This document shows positions 34,515 through 44,021 of a DNA stretch of 64,000 nt, one piece after another. Made by a program: the position numbers and the translations under genes. The stretch covers positions 124,001-188,000 of the forward strand of contig JAYEGL010000001.1 in assembly GCA_034659015.1 (NCBI GenBank), read 5' to 3'. The notes under the pieces were generated by a model that was given only the letters and a program-made list of their open reading frames with translations, was not told the origin of the DNA and ran no database searches. The stretch comes from Maricaulis sp034659015 (lineage in GTDB: Bacteria > Pseudomonadota > Alphaproteobacteria > Caulobacterales > Maricaulaceae). How positions within the stretch are numbered: position 1 is the stretch's first letter; every line of letters starts with the position of its first letter.

Positions 34515-35801
34515 ATGGCTGATCCCAACGAAACCCTCGACCCCGAACCCGTCGATGCCGAGTTCGAGCCGGCCGACGATTCCGGCACGGCCGGACAGGC
34601 GGAACGCAAGGGGCCGGGCTGGTTGTCCCTCTTCACGGTCTTCCTGCTGGCCAGCGCTGCCGGCGGCGCGCTCGGCTATGCCGGCCACGCCTATCTGGAC
34701 AATACGCCCCGGCAGGACGCCGGTGCCGCCGACGAACGCGCAGCCCTGACCGAAGCCATTTCCCGGCTGGAGACCCGGCTGGACACCGCCGAAGCCGACG
34801 ACCCGGCTGCGGGGTTGAACGACCGTCTGGATGCCCTGGAGGCGCGCATCGAGGCCGCTGCGGACACACCGGCCGGCGCGCCGGACCTATCGGGCATCGA
34901 AGCACGGCTGAGCCGGCTGGAAGACGCCCCTGCGAGCGGCACGGCCGACCCTTTCGACCCGAGCCCGCTGGAAAACCGGATCGATGCGCTGGACAGCATG
35001 CTCGCCGACGTCGAGGCACTGGCCAATCAGGCCCTCGACGATGCCCAGGCCAATGCCGGCAGCGGTGTCGATCCGCTGGTCCTGCAGAACATCACGGACC
35101 GGCTGGCCGCGCTGGAGCAGGCACAGGACCAGGCCGGTCCCGGCTTCGACGATCCGGCCCCCCGGATCGAGGCGCTGGAAGCCCGCATCGCCGCGTTCGA
35201 GGACGAGGTTTCCGCCCTTCGCCAAGACCTCGCAGACACGCGCGAGCTGGCCGAGACGACCAGCCGAAACGCTGCGCAGACCGACGGCGAGGATGCCCGC
35301 GCCTCGCGCACGCTGGCGGCCCGGGCGCTGGCCCTGACCGCGCTGCGTGACATGGCCGGCACAGGCGAAGGCTTCGAGGCCGAACGCGCCGCCCTGGCCC
35401 GGGTATGGCGCGACAATGAAGACATCGTGGCCATGGCCGACACGGCCCGGGCCGGCGTGCCGACGCTGGACCAGCTGGCACAGGACTTTCCGGGCGCGGC
35501 CATCCGCGAGGCTGCGGGGCCGGGACGGGTTTTCTTCGGTCTTGTCGAAGTGCGCCAGTCCGAGGCCGGCGACGACGAAACCGGCGCGATGGCGATTACG
35601 GCGCTCGCCGAGGACCGGCTGGCCCAGGACGACCTGGACGGGGCCATTGCCCTGGCCGAACGGCTGGAGGGCGATGCCCTGGACGCCGCCCGCGACTGGC
35701 TGATCTCCGCCCGCGCCCGCCAGACGCTGGACGCACGCCTCGCCCGGCTGCGCCAGGCCCTGACCGGGGATGTCAGCGCACAGGAAGAGGATCCGTCATG
35801 A
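34515..35801 (+). CDS. mic60: Mic60/mitofilin family membrane protein
   Basis: A 428-residue protein with an acidic N-terminus, one transmembrane helix (about 34-55), a long run of heptad-like Leu/Ala/Glu repeats (about 75-290, coiled coil) and a C-terminal mitofilin-like domain (VAMADTARAGVPTLDQLAQDFPG). This is the alphaproteobacterial homologue of mitochondrial Mic60, which bends membranes at crista junctions and links inner and outer membranes. Its place between hemD and hemY is the known alphaproteobacterial context. Expected in the inner membrane facing the periplasm. Its stop overlaps the hemY start. Confidence 0.88.
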   Translation: MADPNETLDPEPVDAEFEPADDSGTAGQAERKGPGWLSLFTVFLLASAAGGALGYAGHAYLDNTPRQDAGAADERAALTEAISRLETRLDTAEADDPAAGLNDRLDALEARIEAAADTPAGAPDLSGIEARLSRLEDAPASGTADPFDPSPLENRIDALDSMLADVEALANQALDDAQANAGSGVDPLVLQNITDRLAALEQAQDQAGPGFDDPAPRIEALEARIAAFEDEVSALRQDLADTRELAETTSRNAAQTDGEDARASRTLAARALALTALRDMAGTGEGFEAERAALARVWRDNEDIVAMADTARAGVPTLDQLAQDFPGAAIREAAGPGRVFFGLVEVRQSEAGDDETGAMAITALAEDRLAQDDLDGAIALAERLEGDALDAARDWLISARARQTLDARLARLRQALTGDVSAQEEDPS

Positions 35802-37270
35802 TCCGCCTCATCCTCGCCGTCGTCTTTGCCCTCCTGACCGCGGGTCTGGGCGCCTTCCTGGCCCTCAATCCCGGCCGGGCGACCTTCGAATTCCTCGGCA
35901 CGCGGATGGAAATGCCCTTCGTGCTCGCCGCCGGCGGCACCATCGTCTTCGCCTTTCTCCTGCTGGTGGTGTGGTGGGCGATCTACATGCTGTGGACCTC
36001 GCCGGACAAGGTGAAGGCCTTCCTGTCCCGCCGCCGCCGCGAGCACGGCTATGACGCGCTGGAACGTGCCCTGATCGCTTCCGCGGCCGGAGATGGCGAG
36101 GCCGCCGTGCGTCAGGCCGCTCGCGCCGACGCGCTGCTGGAACGGCCGGCCCTCTCGCACCTTCTGGCGGCCCGCGCCGCCGAGGCCGCCGGCAACTGGG
36201 AAGGCGCGCAGACGCAGTACGAGGCCCTTCTGGAGGACAATCGCACCCGTGTCGTCGCCCGGCGCGGCCTGGCCCAGCTGGCGCATGACCGCGGCGATCA
36301 CAAGGCCATGGCGGAACATGCCGAAGACGCGTTCAAACAGGCCCGCGGCGCCCGCTGGGCCTTCGATGCGCTGTTCGACGCCCAGGTCGCCGAAGGGCGC
36401 TGGGAGGCGGCGGCCGCCACGCTGACCGAGGGCGAAAAACGCAAGCATGTCGCGCCCGACACCGCCAAACGCCGCCGCGCCGTTCTGCTGACCGCCGCCG
36501 CCCTGGAATGCGAGCAGGCCGACAGCGAAAAGGCCCGGGAACTGGCCCTGCTTGCCCATCGCGCGGCCCCGGGCTTCCCGCCCGCGGCCGCGCTGGCGGC
36601 CCGCCTTCTCGCCGAGGGCCGCCGCCACAAGCGCGCTTCGGAAGTCATCGAGGCCGCCTGGGCCGCCGTGCCTCACCCGGCGCTCGCCCAGGCCTATCGC
36701 GAGCTGCGCAAGTCCGACACCAAGGCGAAACGGCTGGAGCGCCTCAACGCGCTGGCCGCCCTCAATCCCGACCATCGCGAAAGCCGGCTGATCCGCATCC
36801 AGACCGCTCTGGAGGAGGGCGACGCCCCGGCCGCACGCGAATTGCTCGATCCGATGCTGGACAAGACCGATGCCCCCTCCTCGCGCCTGTGCGCACTGGC
36901 GGCCCGGCTGGCGCGCCTGGCGGGCAAGGACGAGCAGGCCCGCCGCTGGATGACCCGCGCCTCGCACGCGGCCACCGAGGCCGACTGGACGGATATCGAC
37001 CCGGACGGCCGGCTCTTCGCCTACACGCCGGAGGACTGGAAACGCATGGTCTATGTGTTCGGCGACGAAAACCGCCTCACCCATCCGCGCTACGAGCGGT
37101 TCGAGCGGATCGCGGAAACCGTGCCGGAAACCGCCCTGCTGGAATCGCCGCGGCCCAAGCGCGCCGCCACCTCGCGCAGCGCCAGCTTCGCCGGCGCGCC
37201 GCCGCGCATGCCCGACGATCCCGGCGTCGACGAAGGGGAGGACGGGGACGGCAACGGCCGCAGCGCATGA
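35798..37270 (+). CDS. hemY: HemY-type TPR membrane protein
   Basis: A 490-residue protein with two N-terminal transmembrane helices (about 3-24 and 42-66), the HemY-N block NPGRATFEFLGTRMEMP, then TPR-like helices to the end (SHLLAARAAEAAGNWEGA, RRGLAQLAHDRGDH). The family sits in heme clusters and is thought to help organise late heme steps; it is unrelated to protoporphyrinogen oxidase HemY of Bacillus. A Pro/Arg/Glu-rich tail (about 440-490) is disordered-looking. It overlaps mic60 and udk by 4 nt on either side. Confidence 0.9.
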   Translation: MIRLILAVVFALLTAGLGAFLALNPGRATFEFLGTRMEMPFVLAAGGTIVFAFLLLVVWWAIYMLWTSPDKVKAFLSRRRREHGYDALERALIASAAGDGEAAVRQAARADALLERPALSHLLAARAAEAAGNWEGAQTQYEALLEDNRTRVVARRGLAQLAHDRGDHKAMAEHAEDAFKQARGARWAFDALFDAQVAEGRWEAAAATLTEGEKRKHVAPDTAKRRRAVLLTAAALECEQADSEKARELALLAHRAAPGFPPAAALAARLLAEGRRHKRASEVIEAAWAAVPHPALAQAYRELRKSDTKAKRLERLNALAALNPDHRESRLIRIQTALEEGDAPAARELLDPMLDKTDAPSSRLCALAARLARLAGKDEQARRWMTRASHAATEADWTDIDPDGRLFAYTPEDWKRMVYVFGDENRLTHPRYERFERIAETVPETALLESPRPKRAATSRSASFAGAPPRMPDDPGVDEGEDGDGNGRSA

Positions 37271-37896
37271 CGCAGCCGGTCTTCCTCCTGGGCATTGTCG
37301 GCGGCTCGGCCTCCGGAAAATCGCGTCTCGCCGAAGCGCTGGCGCGGCACTACGCGCCGCAGGGCGCCTATGTCATCCCCGAGGACGACTATTATGTCGA
37401 TGCCGCCGCCATTCCCGATTTCGACCCCGGCCGTTTCAATTTCGACGAGCCGGCGGCCAAGGAGCATGACCTTCTGGCCACACATCTCGGCGCGCTGAAG
37501 ACGGGGCGCCCGGTCGAGGCCCCGCTCTACGATTTCACCACCCACCGCCGGCGGCCGCAAACCGTGGTGCGCACGCCGGCCCCCGTCGTGCTGGTGGAAG
37601 GGCTCCATCTTCTCGCCAGCGACGCCATCGCCGCGGCGCTGGATCTGGCGGTCTTCGTCGACGCCTGTTCGCTGACCCGTTTCGAACGCCGCCTGCAGCG
37701 CGACGTCACCGAAAGGGCGCGCACCCCGGACTCCGTGAAACACCAGTTCGAAACCATCGTCGAACCGATGCACGCACGGCATGTCGAACCCCAGCGCGAT
37801 CGCGCCGATCTCGTGGTGGAAAACATGGGTGAACCGGATTTCGAGGCGCTGGCCCGGCCGGTGATCGAACGGGTTTCCGCGGCCCGCCGCGATTAA
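37267..37896 (+). CDS. udk: Uridine kinase / P-loop nucleoside kinase
   Basis: A 209-residue kinase of the phosphoribulokinase/uridine kinase family. Walker A is GGSASGKS (12-19). A PEDDYYVD block follows (the DHDSFY-like site of uridine kinases), then FNFDEPAA, PLYDF and VLVEGLHLL. Probably phosphorylates uridine and cytidine. Its overlap with hemY suggests only transcriptional economy. It is last in the heme operon and followed by a tRNA gene about 96 nt later. Confidence 0.85.
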   Translation: MTQPVFLLGIVGGSASGKSRLAEALARHYAPQGAYVIPEDDYYVDAAAIPDFDPGRFNFDEPAAKEHDLLATHLGALKTGRPVEAPLYDFTTHRRRPQTVVRTPAPVVLVEGLHLLASDAIAAALDLAVFVDACSLTRFERRLQRDVTERARTPDSVKHQFETIVEPMHARHVEPQRDRADLVVENMGEPDFEALARPVIERVSAARRD

Positions 37897-37992
37897 GTGA
37901 TTTTCCTGCTGCAGCGGGACTTGCCCGGGCCCGGTTTCGCGGTTAGTTTCCGCCGCCTCCCGCCCGATGTGGCGGGAGATTACGGGTCATGG

Positions 37993-38068
<76 letters not shown>

Positions 38069-38076
38069 TCCTTCCC

Positions 38077-38409
38077 CGATTGTTCCCGCTCCGCTCGACC
38101 CGATCCTGTCGCCGATTTCGGTGCCGGGGTCGATGCTCACATGGAACGCGCTCAGGGCTGCGGGGCACAGGCGCGGCCTCGCCATCAGCACCATTTTCCG
38201 ATTGTTCCCGCTCCGCTCGACCCGATCCTGTCGCCGATTTCGGTGCCGGGGTCGATGCTCACATGGAACGCGCTCAGGGCTGCGGGACACAGGCCCGGCC
38301 TCGCCATCAACACCATTTTCCGATTGTTCCCGCTCCGCTCGACCCGAGCCTGATACCGCTTGCGGTGCCGGGGTCGATGCTCGCTTGGAACGCGCTCAGG
38401 GCTGCGGGG
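38077..38409. repeat. 122-bp tandem repeat, about 2.7 copies, between tRNA-Thr and S10 gene
   Basis: Units begin CGATTGTTCCCGCTCCGCTC at 38077, 38199 and 38321, spaced exactly 122 bp. Copies 1 and 2 are nearly identical. Copy 3 diverges after about 30 bp (GAGCCTGATACCG instead of GATCCTGTCGCCG) and ends in the 3' end of the S10 peptidase gene; the string TCAGGGCTGCGGGG with the peptidase stop is present in all three. The unit length is not a multiple of 3, so the open frames across it are not a protein. This is the whole of the roughly 330-base gap without a gene. Confidence 0.92.
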
Positions 38410-39946
38410 TTCGAGACGGCGCCAGCCTACCCCCCGATATCAATGTCCGGATATCGGCCGCCAGCGCCCGGGCGCTTGCATCGCCGAGATAGGGCATATG
38501 GCCGGACGGGTAGCGGGCGACCGTGACGCGCGCCGCCGGCAGGCCGGCATGGGCGACCAGATAGTCGGCGCTGCCGGTCGTCGTGACGAGATCCTGATAG
38601 CCCGTTGCCACGAGGAGGCGGAAATCCGGATTGGTGCGCATTGCGGCGGCCAGCGCCTCGCCGGCCGGGATGAAGGGCGGTGAGATGTCGTGGTTCCAGG
38701 CCCGGTTCACCGTGCGAAAGGCGATCGCTTCGTAGCGGTCCTCCACGGCAATCCCGGCCTCGGCCAGATAGAGGTTGAGACCGGCGACGAAGGCAGGCGC
38801 ATAGCGCGCCATCGCCGGGTCGTCGCCGACCGGATCGGCCATGGCGGGACGGCCCGCCAGCGGCACGGTGTAGCGGCCGTCATAGGCGCCGATCTCCAGG
38901 CCCTCACCGGCCAGCAGCGCACGGCGGAACTCGGTCATGGGAATGCGCAGATCCGCCGCCTCGATCCGGTCGGCCGGCAGGCCGGTATAGCCGGCCAGGC
39001 TTTCGGCAATCGCCCGCCGCTCGCCCCGGGACAGCGCATCGCCGGCATAGAGGGCGGGCAGCCATTGCAGGCGGGCAAACGCCCCGGCCTCGTCGACAAA
39101 CGCCTCAAGCGGCCGTCCCGCGCCGGCCTTGCCATGATAGTGGGCGGTCGCCGCCATGGCGGTCAGCTGCGAAACCTGGCGGGCCAGCGGGCCGTCGGGC
39201 GAGAGGACCGCCTGGCCCATCAGCACAGCCCCGTCGATCCCGATTCCGGCCAGCCGCCCCGACGGGTCCATCGGTCCGCCCAGAAGGCTGCGCGCGACCA
39301 GCGCCGCACGCGTCGTGCCATAGCTCTCGCCGACGAGATAGCGCGGCGAATTCCAGCGCTCATGCCGGTCGATCCAGGTCTCGATGAAGCGCGCGATAGC
39401 GGCCGCGTCGGCCGTGCTGCCGTAGAAATCCGCCGGATCCGCACCCTCCAGCACGCGGCTGAAACCGGTACCCGGCGGGTCGATCAGGACAATGTCGGCG
39501 ACGTCCAGCAGGGCATGGGGATTGTCCTCGAGCGCAAAGGGCCCGGTGGCCGGCGGGTTCAGCGGATCGTCCAGCCGGACGCGCCGCGGTCCGAACAGGC
39601 CCATGTGCAGCCAGAGCGAGGCCGAGCCCGGTCCACCATTGAAGACGAAGAGAACAGGGCGTCCGGACGCGTCGGATACGCCGGTGCGAAGATAGGAAAA
39701 GGAGAAGAGCCAGGCACCGGGCCGGCCATCCGCGCCCGGCAGGACGGTGTCTTCGGCGACAAGACGATACTCCACCCGCTCCCCGCCGAACACGCCGGCG
39801 CCGGCATGCTCGTAACGGCGCAGCTCCGGCGCCTCTGCCGCCGGACTGTTCTCCGCCGGTGCCGGTTGTGCCCGCGCTTCAGGCGCCACGCTCTGGCAGG
39901 CGGCCAGCAGAAGGGCGGGGATGAGGAATGCGGCGCGCAAGGCCAT
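38396..39946 (-). CDS. Serine carboxypeptidase family S10 lipoprotein
   Basis: A 516-residue alpha/beta-hydrolase peptidase with a lipoprotein signal (LLLAAC, C17). It has FVFNGGPGSASLWLH (oxyanion hole), nucleophile GESYGT (S208), the Asp in GYQDLVTTTG and the His in YPSGHMPYL. S10 enzymes remove C-terminal residues and act at acid pH. This bacterial type is usually periplasmic. The ATG at 39946 has GGAGAT upstream. The last few codons and the stop fall within the third copy of the tandem repeat. Confidence 0.9.
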   Translation of the reverse strand: MALRAAFLIPALLLAACQSVAPEARAQPAPAENSPAAEAPELRRYEHAGAGVFGGERVEYRLVAEDTVLPGADGRPGAWLFSFSYLRTGVSDASGRPVLFVFNGGPGSASLWLHMGLFGPRRVRLDDPLNPPATGPFALEDNPHALLDVADIVLIDPPGTGFSRVLEGADPADFYGSTADAAAIARFIETWIDRHERWNSPRYLVGESYGTTRAALVARSLLGGPMDPSGRLAGIGIDGAVLMGQAVLSPDGPLARQVSQLTAMAATAHYHGKAGAGRPLEAFVDEAGAFARLQWLPALYAGDALSRGERRAIAESLAGYTGLPADRIEAADLRIPMTEFRRALLAGEGLEIGAYDGRYTVPLAGRPAMADPVGDDPAMARYAPAFVAGLNLYLAEAGIAVEDRYEAIAFRTVNRAWNHDISPPFIPAGEALAAAMRTNPDFRLLVATGYQDLVTTTGSADYLVAHAGLPAARVTVARYPSGHMPYLGDASARALAADIRTLISGGRLAPSRTPQP

Positions 39947-40186
39947 CGAAATCTCCTGTATCGTCCGGATCGCTCCCCGCAAAGCTAGGGCCGTCATACC
40001 CGGCAAGTCTTCCCGAAGTTTGTCGCGAACGCGCCGCGGCCTCGATCAGGCCGGTCGCCCGCGCCGGAAGCGGAAGGAAATTTATGTTCACGGCGCCATG
40101 ACGGCGCATTCATTGGAGAAGGTCTTGCGCGGACACAGCCTTACACTCGTCGGCAAGATCAGTTTGGACAGCAGGCAGAGACGGTC

Positions 40187-41764
40187 ATGGGACAGGAAAT
40201 TCGCGCACTTTTGTTCGCCGGGCTTGCACTCGCGATCGGACTGGCCCTTCCGGCGGAGCCGGCCCGGGGGCAATCCAACGCGGCGCCCGCGGAACCGGGT
40301 GTGTTCGAGGTCCTGCTGCGTCCCGTCCGCGATGGCGGGACCGAGGTCACCGCCATCGCCGTGCGCGCCACGATCCGCGGCGGCGAGCTGGCGGGCGATG
40401 AACGCCTGCGCCTGACGGCACCCGTGGTCTATGCGGGCGTTCCGGGTATTGCCGACCGCGTCGAGGACCTGCAGGTGACCGATCGACACGGCATCGTCCC
40501 GCTGAGCGCCGAGGACGGTCCGGCCGCCCCCGGCGGCTTCCCCTATTTCCGGCACTGGACCGCCGGGCGTGACGTCAGCTTCCCGGTCCGGATCACCTAT
40601 CGTTCCCGCGTCCAGCCCGTCGGCGCACCCGGCGGCCCGCCCTTCGGCATACGCCCGACGGACGGCGGGGTGAGCGGGGCCGGTTCGGGCTTTCTGGTGA
40701 TCCCGGAAAACGCCGGCACCACAAGCTCACAGGTCGAATGGGATCTGTCGGACCTCCAGAACGGGTCTCTGGCCGCTACATCGTTCGGCGATGGCGATTT
40801 CTCACTGGACGGACCGGCGGCGCGCCTGATGCAGGGCTGGTACATGGCCGGCCCGGCCGGTCGTTTTCCCGCCGATGGCGATATCGAGAATTTCAGCGCG
40901 ACCTGGCTGGGCGTTCCGCCCTGGAACCCGGCCATCACCATGGCGCAAACGGCCGACATCTACGGTTATCTCGGCGAGGCCTTCGCCTATCTCGGTGAAG
41001 CTCCGCGCTACCGGGTCTTCGTCCGCATCCTGGAAACCCCGCCCTTCGGCGGCGGCACGGCCCTGACCGACAGCTTCATGCTGTCGCGCGGCCCGGCCGG
41101 AGCGGACGACGAGGACGACGACCCGCAGGGCCTGCTCTTCCATGAAATGATCCACGGCTTTGTCGGCGGGATCGAGGGACCGGGCGGCGTGACCAGCTGG
41201 TTCAGCGAGGGTCTGACCTCCTACTACACGACCCAGCTGCAATTGCGCGGCGGCTACTGGTCGCTGCAGGACTATATCGAGCGCATCAATTTCGTCGCCG
41301 AGGAATATTATACCAACCCGGCCCGGAACTGGTCCGCCGAACGGATCGTGGAGGTCGGCTTTTCCGACAATTTCATCCGCCATCTGCCCTATCGCCGCGG
41401 TGAGCTCTACTTCGCCGATCTGGACTCCAGGCTCCGCGCGGCCTCCGGCGGTGCGCGCGATCTGGACACGCTGATCGAGGCGGTTTTCCTGCGCCGCAAG
41501 GGGGGCTGGACCTTCGACCATGACGCCTGGCGCTCGGTGCTGGAGCGAGAGCTGGGTCCGGAGGCGGTCGCCATGTTCGATGCCGTGGTGCTGGACGGCA
41601 CGCAGACCCTTGCGCCAGCACCGGACGCGTTCGGACCCTGCCTGAGCCGCGAACCCGCTATCTATGAGCGCGGCGGCGAGACCTTCCAGGGCTATCGCTG
41701 GGTCAGGGCCGGGGGCGTGTCGGACTCAGAATGCGCAGGCGCAAGTAACGCCCGCCATCGCTAG
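40187..41764 (+). CDS. M61-like exported metallopeptidase
   Basis: A 525-residue protein with a signal peptide (cut near ARGQ). The zinc site is HEMIH (H319, E320, H323) and the third ligand lies in WFSEGLTSYY (E341), a gluzincin of the M61 (glycyl aminopeptidase) type. The N-terminal beta-rich region (about 40-250) matches the M61 layout. A PDZ domain, common in M61, is not seen. It diverges from the S10 gene (about 240 nt between) and overlaps the bacterioferritin stop by 4 nt in convergent orientation. Confidence 0.82.
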   Translation: MGQEIRALLFAGLALAIGLALPAEPARGQSNAAPAEPGVFEVLLRPVRDGGTEVTAIAVRATIRGGELAGDERLRLTAPVVYAGVPGIADRVEDLQVTDRHGIVPLSAEDGPAAPGGFPYFRHWTAGRDVSFPVRITYRSRVQPVGAPGGPPFGIRPTDGGVSGAGSGFLVIPENAGTTSSQVEWDLSDLQNGSLAATSFGDGDFSLDGPAARLMQGWYMAGPAGRFPADGDIENFSATWLGVPPWNPAITMAQTADIYGYLGEAFAYLGEAPRYRVFVRILETPPFGGGTALTDSFMLSRGPAGADDEDDDPQGLLFHEMIHGFVGGIEGPGGVTSWFSEGLTSYYTTQLQLRGGYWSLQDYIERINFVAEEYYTNPARNWSAERIVEVGFSDNFIRHLPYRRGELYFADLDSRLRAASGGARDLDTLIEAVFLRRKGGWTFDHDAWRSVLERELGPEAVAMFDAVVLDGTQTLAPAPDAFGPCLSREPAIYERGGETFQGYRWVRAGGVSDSECAGASNARHR

Positions 41765-42243
41765 CCCTCGCCGTCCGTCTTCATCTGGGACTGCATGTAG
41801 CGCTCCTCGCCGATCTTGCCGATCAGCTCGAGCTGGGTCTCCAGATAGTCGATATGCTCTTCCTCGGAAGCGAGGATGTCGACGAAGAGCTTGCGGGACA
41901 CGAAATCCTGCGCCTCTTCGCAATAGGCGATGGCCTCGACATAGAAGGGATGGGCCCGCTTCTCGATCTTCAGGTCGGCCTCGATACACTCTTTCAGCGT
42001 CTCGCCGATATAGATCTTGGCCAGGTCCTGGACATTGGGCAGGCCTTCCAGGAAGAGGATCCGCTCGATCAGCAGATCGGCATGCTTCATCTCGTCGATG
42101 GATTCCTCGTACTCGATCTCGGCAATCTTTCCGAAGCCCCAGTCCTTGTACATGCGCGCATGCAGGAAATACTGGTTCACCGCGGCCAGCTCGAGCTTGA
42201 GCGCCTGGTTGAGATATTCGATGACCTTGGCGTCGCCTTTCAT
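41761..42243 (-). CDS. bfr: Bacterioferritin
   Basis: A 160-residue heme-containing ferritin subunit that stores iron in a 24-mer shell. Ligands are in the standard places: E18, E51 and H54 of the ferroxidase centre, and heme-binding M52 in DEMKHAD. The start MKGDAKVIEYLN is the family's. It lies 100 nt downstream of bfd on the same strand, so a shared transcript is likely. The stop overlaps the M61 gene stop. Confidence 0.97.
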   Translation of the reverse strand: MKGDAKVIEYLNQALKLELAAVNQYFLHARMYKDWGFGKIAEIEYEESIDEMKHADLLIERILFLEGLPNVQDLAKIYIGETLKECIEADLKIEKRAHPFYVEAIAYCEEAQDFVSRKLFVDILASEEEHIDYLETQLELIGKIGEERYMQSQMKTDGEG

Positions 42244-42343
42244 GGCGCATCTCCCGCTAGCGGCTGATCCTGCCGTTACTCTAAGGAAATGTGCCTCGCG
42301 GCCAACCGCAATGTTTGCAAGTGAAAATGGGACGCGCTTGCGC

Positions 42344-42541
42344 CTATTCGGCGGCAGCGGCCAGATCGTCGGGGCCGATCCGCGTGGCGGCGATCATCTC
42401 GGCAACGTCCGGCAGGCAACGGCCGCAGCGCGGCTTGGCCTCGCAGCGCTTGAACACACAGCCCACGGCCTTCACCGACGGATCGGCAGCGGCGGCCTGG
42501 AGCTCTTTTTCACGCAGCGCATTGCAGATGCAGACATACAT
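42344..42541 (-). CDS. bfd: Bacterioferritin-associated ferredoxin
   Basis: A 65-residue [2Fe-2S] protein with the ligands C4, C6, C39 and C42 (MYVCICNAL ... CGRC). It delivers electrons to bacterioferritin to release stored iron. Upstream lies a Fur-like box matching those of the TonB receptor, which suggests that both are induced by iron shortage. Here bfd precedes bfr, so the two would be expressed together unless bfr has its own promoter in the 100-nt gap. Confidence 0.93.
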   Translation of the reverse strand: MYVCICNALREKELQAAAADPSVKAVGCVFKRCEAKPRCGRCLPDVAEMIAATRIGPDDLAAAAE

Positions 42542-42583
42542 GGGCGGTCACGTTTTCCGAGGTTTCGAAAACCTTGTCCCGCG

Positions 42584-42601
42584 AATGCGAATGACTGTCA
42601 A
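42584..42601. promoter_or_regulatory. Fur-like box upstream of bfd
   Basis: AATGCGAATGACTGTCAA, sharing AATGCGA and the CA end with both boxes upstream of the siderophore receptor (15774, 15824). It lies 43-60 nt upstream of the bfd ATG. Confidence 0.5.
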
Positions 42602-42651
42602 CTTCATAATTGATGCATGTGCAGAACCGGACGCCGCCTTGCCCGTCGCGT

Positions 42652-43443
42652 CTAGCTGCCGCGGACGATGCTGCCGATCGGGCCGAGCACCGACCCCTCG
42701 CCCTGGCCGGAGCCTGCGACCGGCACATTGGCGAGGATGCGGCCGGCCAGACGCGAGAAGGGCATGGACTGGATCCACACTTTCCCGGGCCCCTTGAGGT
42801 GGGCGAAGAAGACGCCCTCGCCGCCGAAAATCATCGACTTGATGTTGCCCGCGCGCTCGATCTCGAAATCCACGCCCGGCGTGTAGGCGACCACGCAGCC
42901 GGTATCGACATGGATTTCCTCGCCGGCCGCGAGTTCACGCTCGATCAGCGTGCCGCCGGCATGCACGAAGCACCAGCCGGTGCCCTGCAAACGCTGCATG
43001 ATGAAGCCTTCACCGCCGAACAGGCCGGTCATGATGCGTTTCTGCAGCGCAATACCGATGGACACGCCCTTGGCCGCCGCCAGGAAACTGTCCTTCTGGC
43101 AGATCAGCTCGCCGCCCATGTCGGGCAGGTAGACGGGGATGATCGTCCCGGGGAAGGGCGCCGCGAAGGCGGTATGTGCCTTGCCCTGTCCCTGATGGGT
43201 GAAGACCGTCATGAACAGGCTTTCGCCGGTCAGCAGCCGCTTGCCGGCTCCGGCCAGGGCACCCCAGACACCCGATTGCTGCTTCGACCCGTCGCCGAAG
43301 ACGGCGTCCATGGTGACGCTGGGCGACTTGTACATCATCGCACCCGCTTCCGAGACGACGCTTTCGCCCGGATCGAGTTCGATCTCCACATACTGGATGT
43401 CTTCGCCGCCGATCTTGTAGTCGATCACGTCTGCCTGGCTCAT
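42652..43443 (-). CDS. AIM24/TIGR00266 family protein
   Basis: A 263-residue all-beta protein of the TIGR00266/AIM24 family: IQYVEIELDPGESVVSEAGAMMYKSPSV, LFMTVFTHQGQGKAHTAFAAPFPGTIIPV and KSMIFGGEGVFFAHLKGPG. These tryptophan-RNA-binding-attenuator-like folds occur in many bacteria and in yeast mitochondria (Aim24, linked to MICOS assembly). No function is assigned in bacteria. No signal peptide. Note that a Mic60 homologue lies 8 kb away. Confidence 0.88.
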   Translation of the reverse strand: MSQADVIDYKIGGEDIQYVEIELDPGESVVSEAGAMMYKSPSVTMDAVFGDGSKQQSGVWGALAGAGKRLLTGESLFMTVFTHQGQGKAHTAFAAPFPGTIIPVYLPDMGGELICQKDSFLAAAKGVSIGIALQKRIMTGLFGGEGFIMQRLQGTGWCFVHAGGTLIERELAAGEEIHVDTGCVVAYTPGVDFEIERAGNIKSMIFGGEGVFFAHLKGPGKVWIQSMPFSRLAGRILANVPVAGSGQGEGSVLGPIGSIVRGS

Positions 43444-43533
43444 GGTCTGTCCCGTCCGGTTGAAAACCGGGCCAGACTAGACCGCCGGAAGCGGGGAACA
43501 AGCGGTATTGGACAGGCCGGTTTCCCGGCTGTG

Positions 43534-43950
43534 TCAGATGGTCTGGATGTCGGCGTTATCGACCGCTTCGCGGATCCGGTGGGCCAGATGCACGGGCACT
43601 TCGCCGGCGCGCTGGCGGAAGCTTTCATTCTTGTCCAGGCAAGCGATGTCGCCGGGCAGACGCTTTGCATCGACGCTCATCGAGCCGGACAGGACAAGAA
43701 TCGGCGTGTCGCCGGCATGACATTGTGCGGTTTCCAGCGTGTCGCCGGGATGGATTGAATCGGGCAGGCGCAGGTCGAGCAGGACGAGATCGTACTCATT
43801 GCGGCCCAGAAGACGCTTGGCGTCCTTCAGCGTGCGAGCGACCTCGAAGGAGATATCCAGATCGCCGGACTCGCAGACGGCATGCTGAACCAGCATCGCA
43901 TCCGCGAAATCATCCTCGACATGCAGCACTTTGAGTGCGCGATCCGACAT
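43534..43950 (-). CDS. Single-domain response regulator (receiver), first
   Basis: A 138-residue stand-alone receiver domain. The acidic pair ED (E12-D13-D14), phosphoacceptor D59 in VLLDLRLP, S88 and the conserved lysine K107 (CLDKNE) are present. No output domain. Such receivers of the Rcp1 type pass phosphate from hybrid kinases. No kinase gene is next to it. A second receiver of identical length lies at 51420-51836 but is not closely similar. Confidence 0.9.
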   Translation of the reverse strand: MSDRALKVLHVEDDFADAMLVQHAVCESGDLDISFEVARTLKDAKRLLGRNEYDLVLLDLRLPDSIHPGDTLETAQCHAGDTPILVLSGSMSVDAKRLPGDIACLDKNESFRQRAGEVPVHLAHRIREAVDNADIQTI

Positions 43951-44021
43951 GCTTCCCTCCCAAGTCCGGCACCCTAGCGCGGTTGCCTTACCGAACCGTT
44001 TAGACCCGTTCCGGCATTCGC

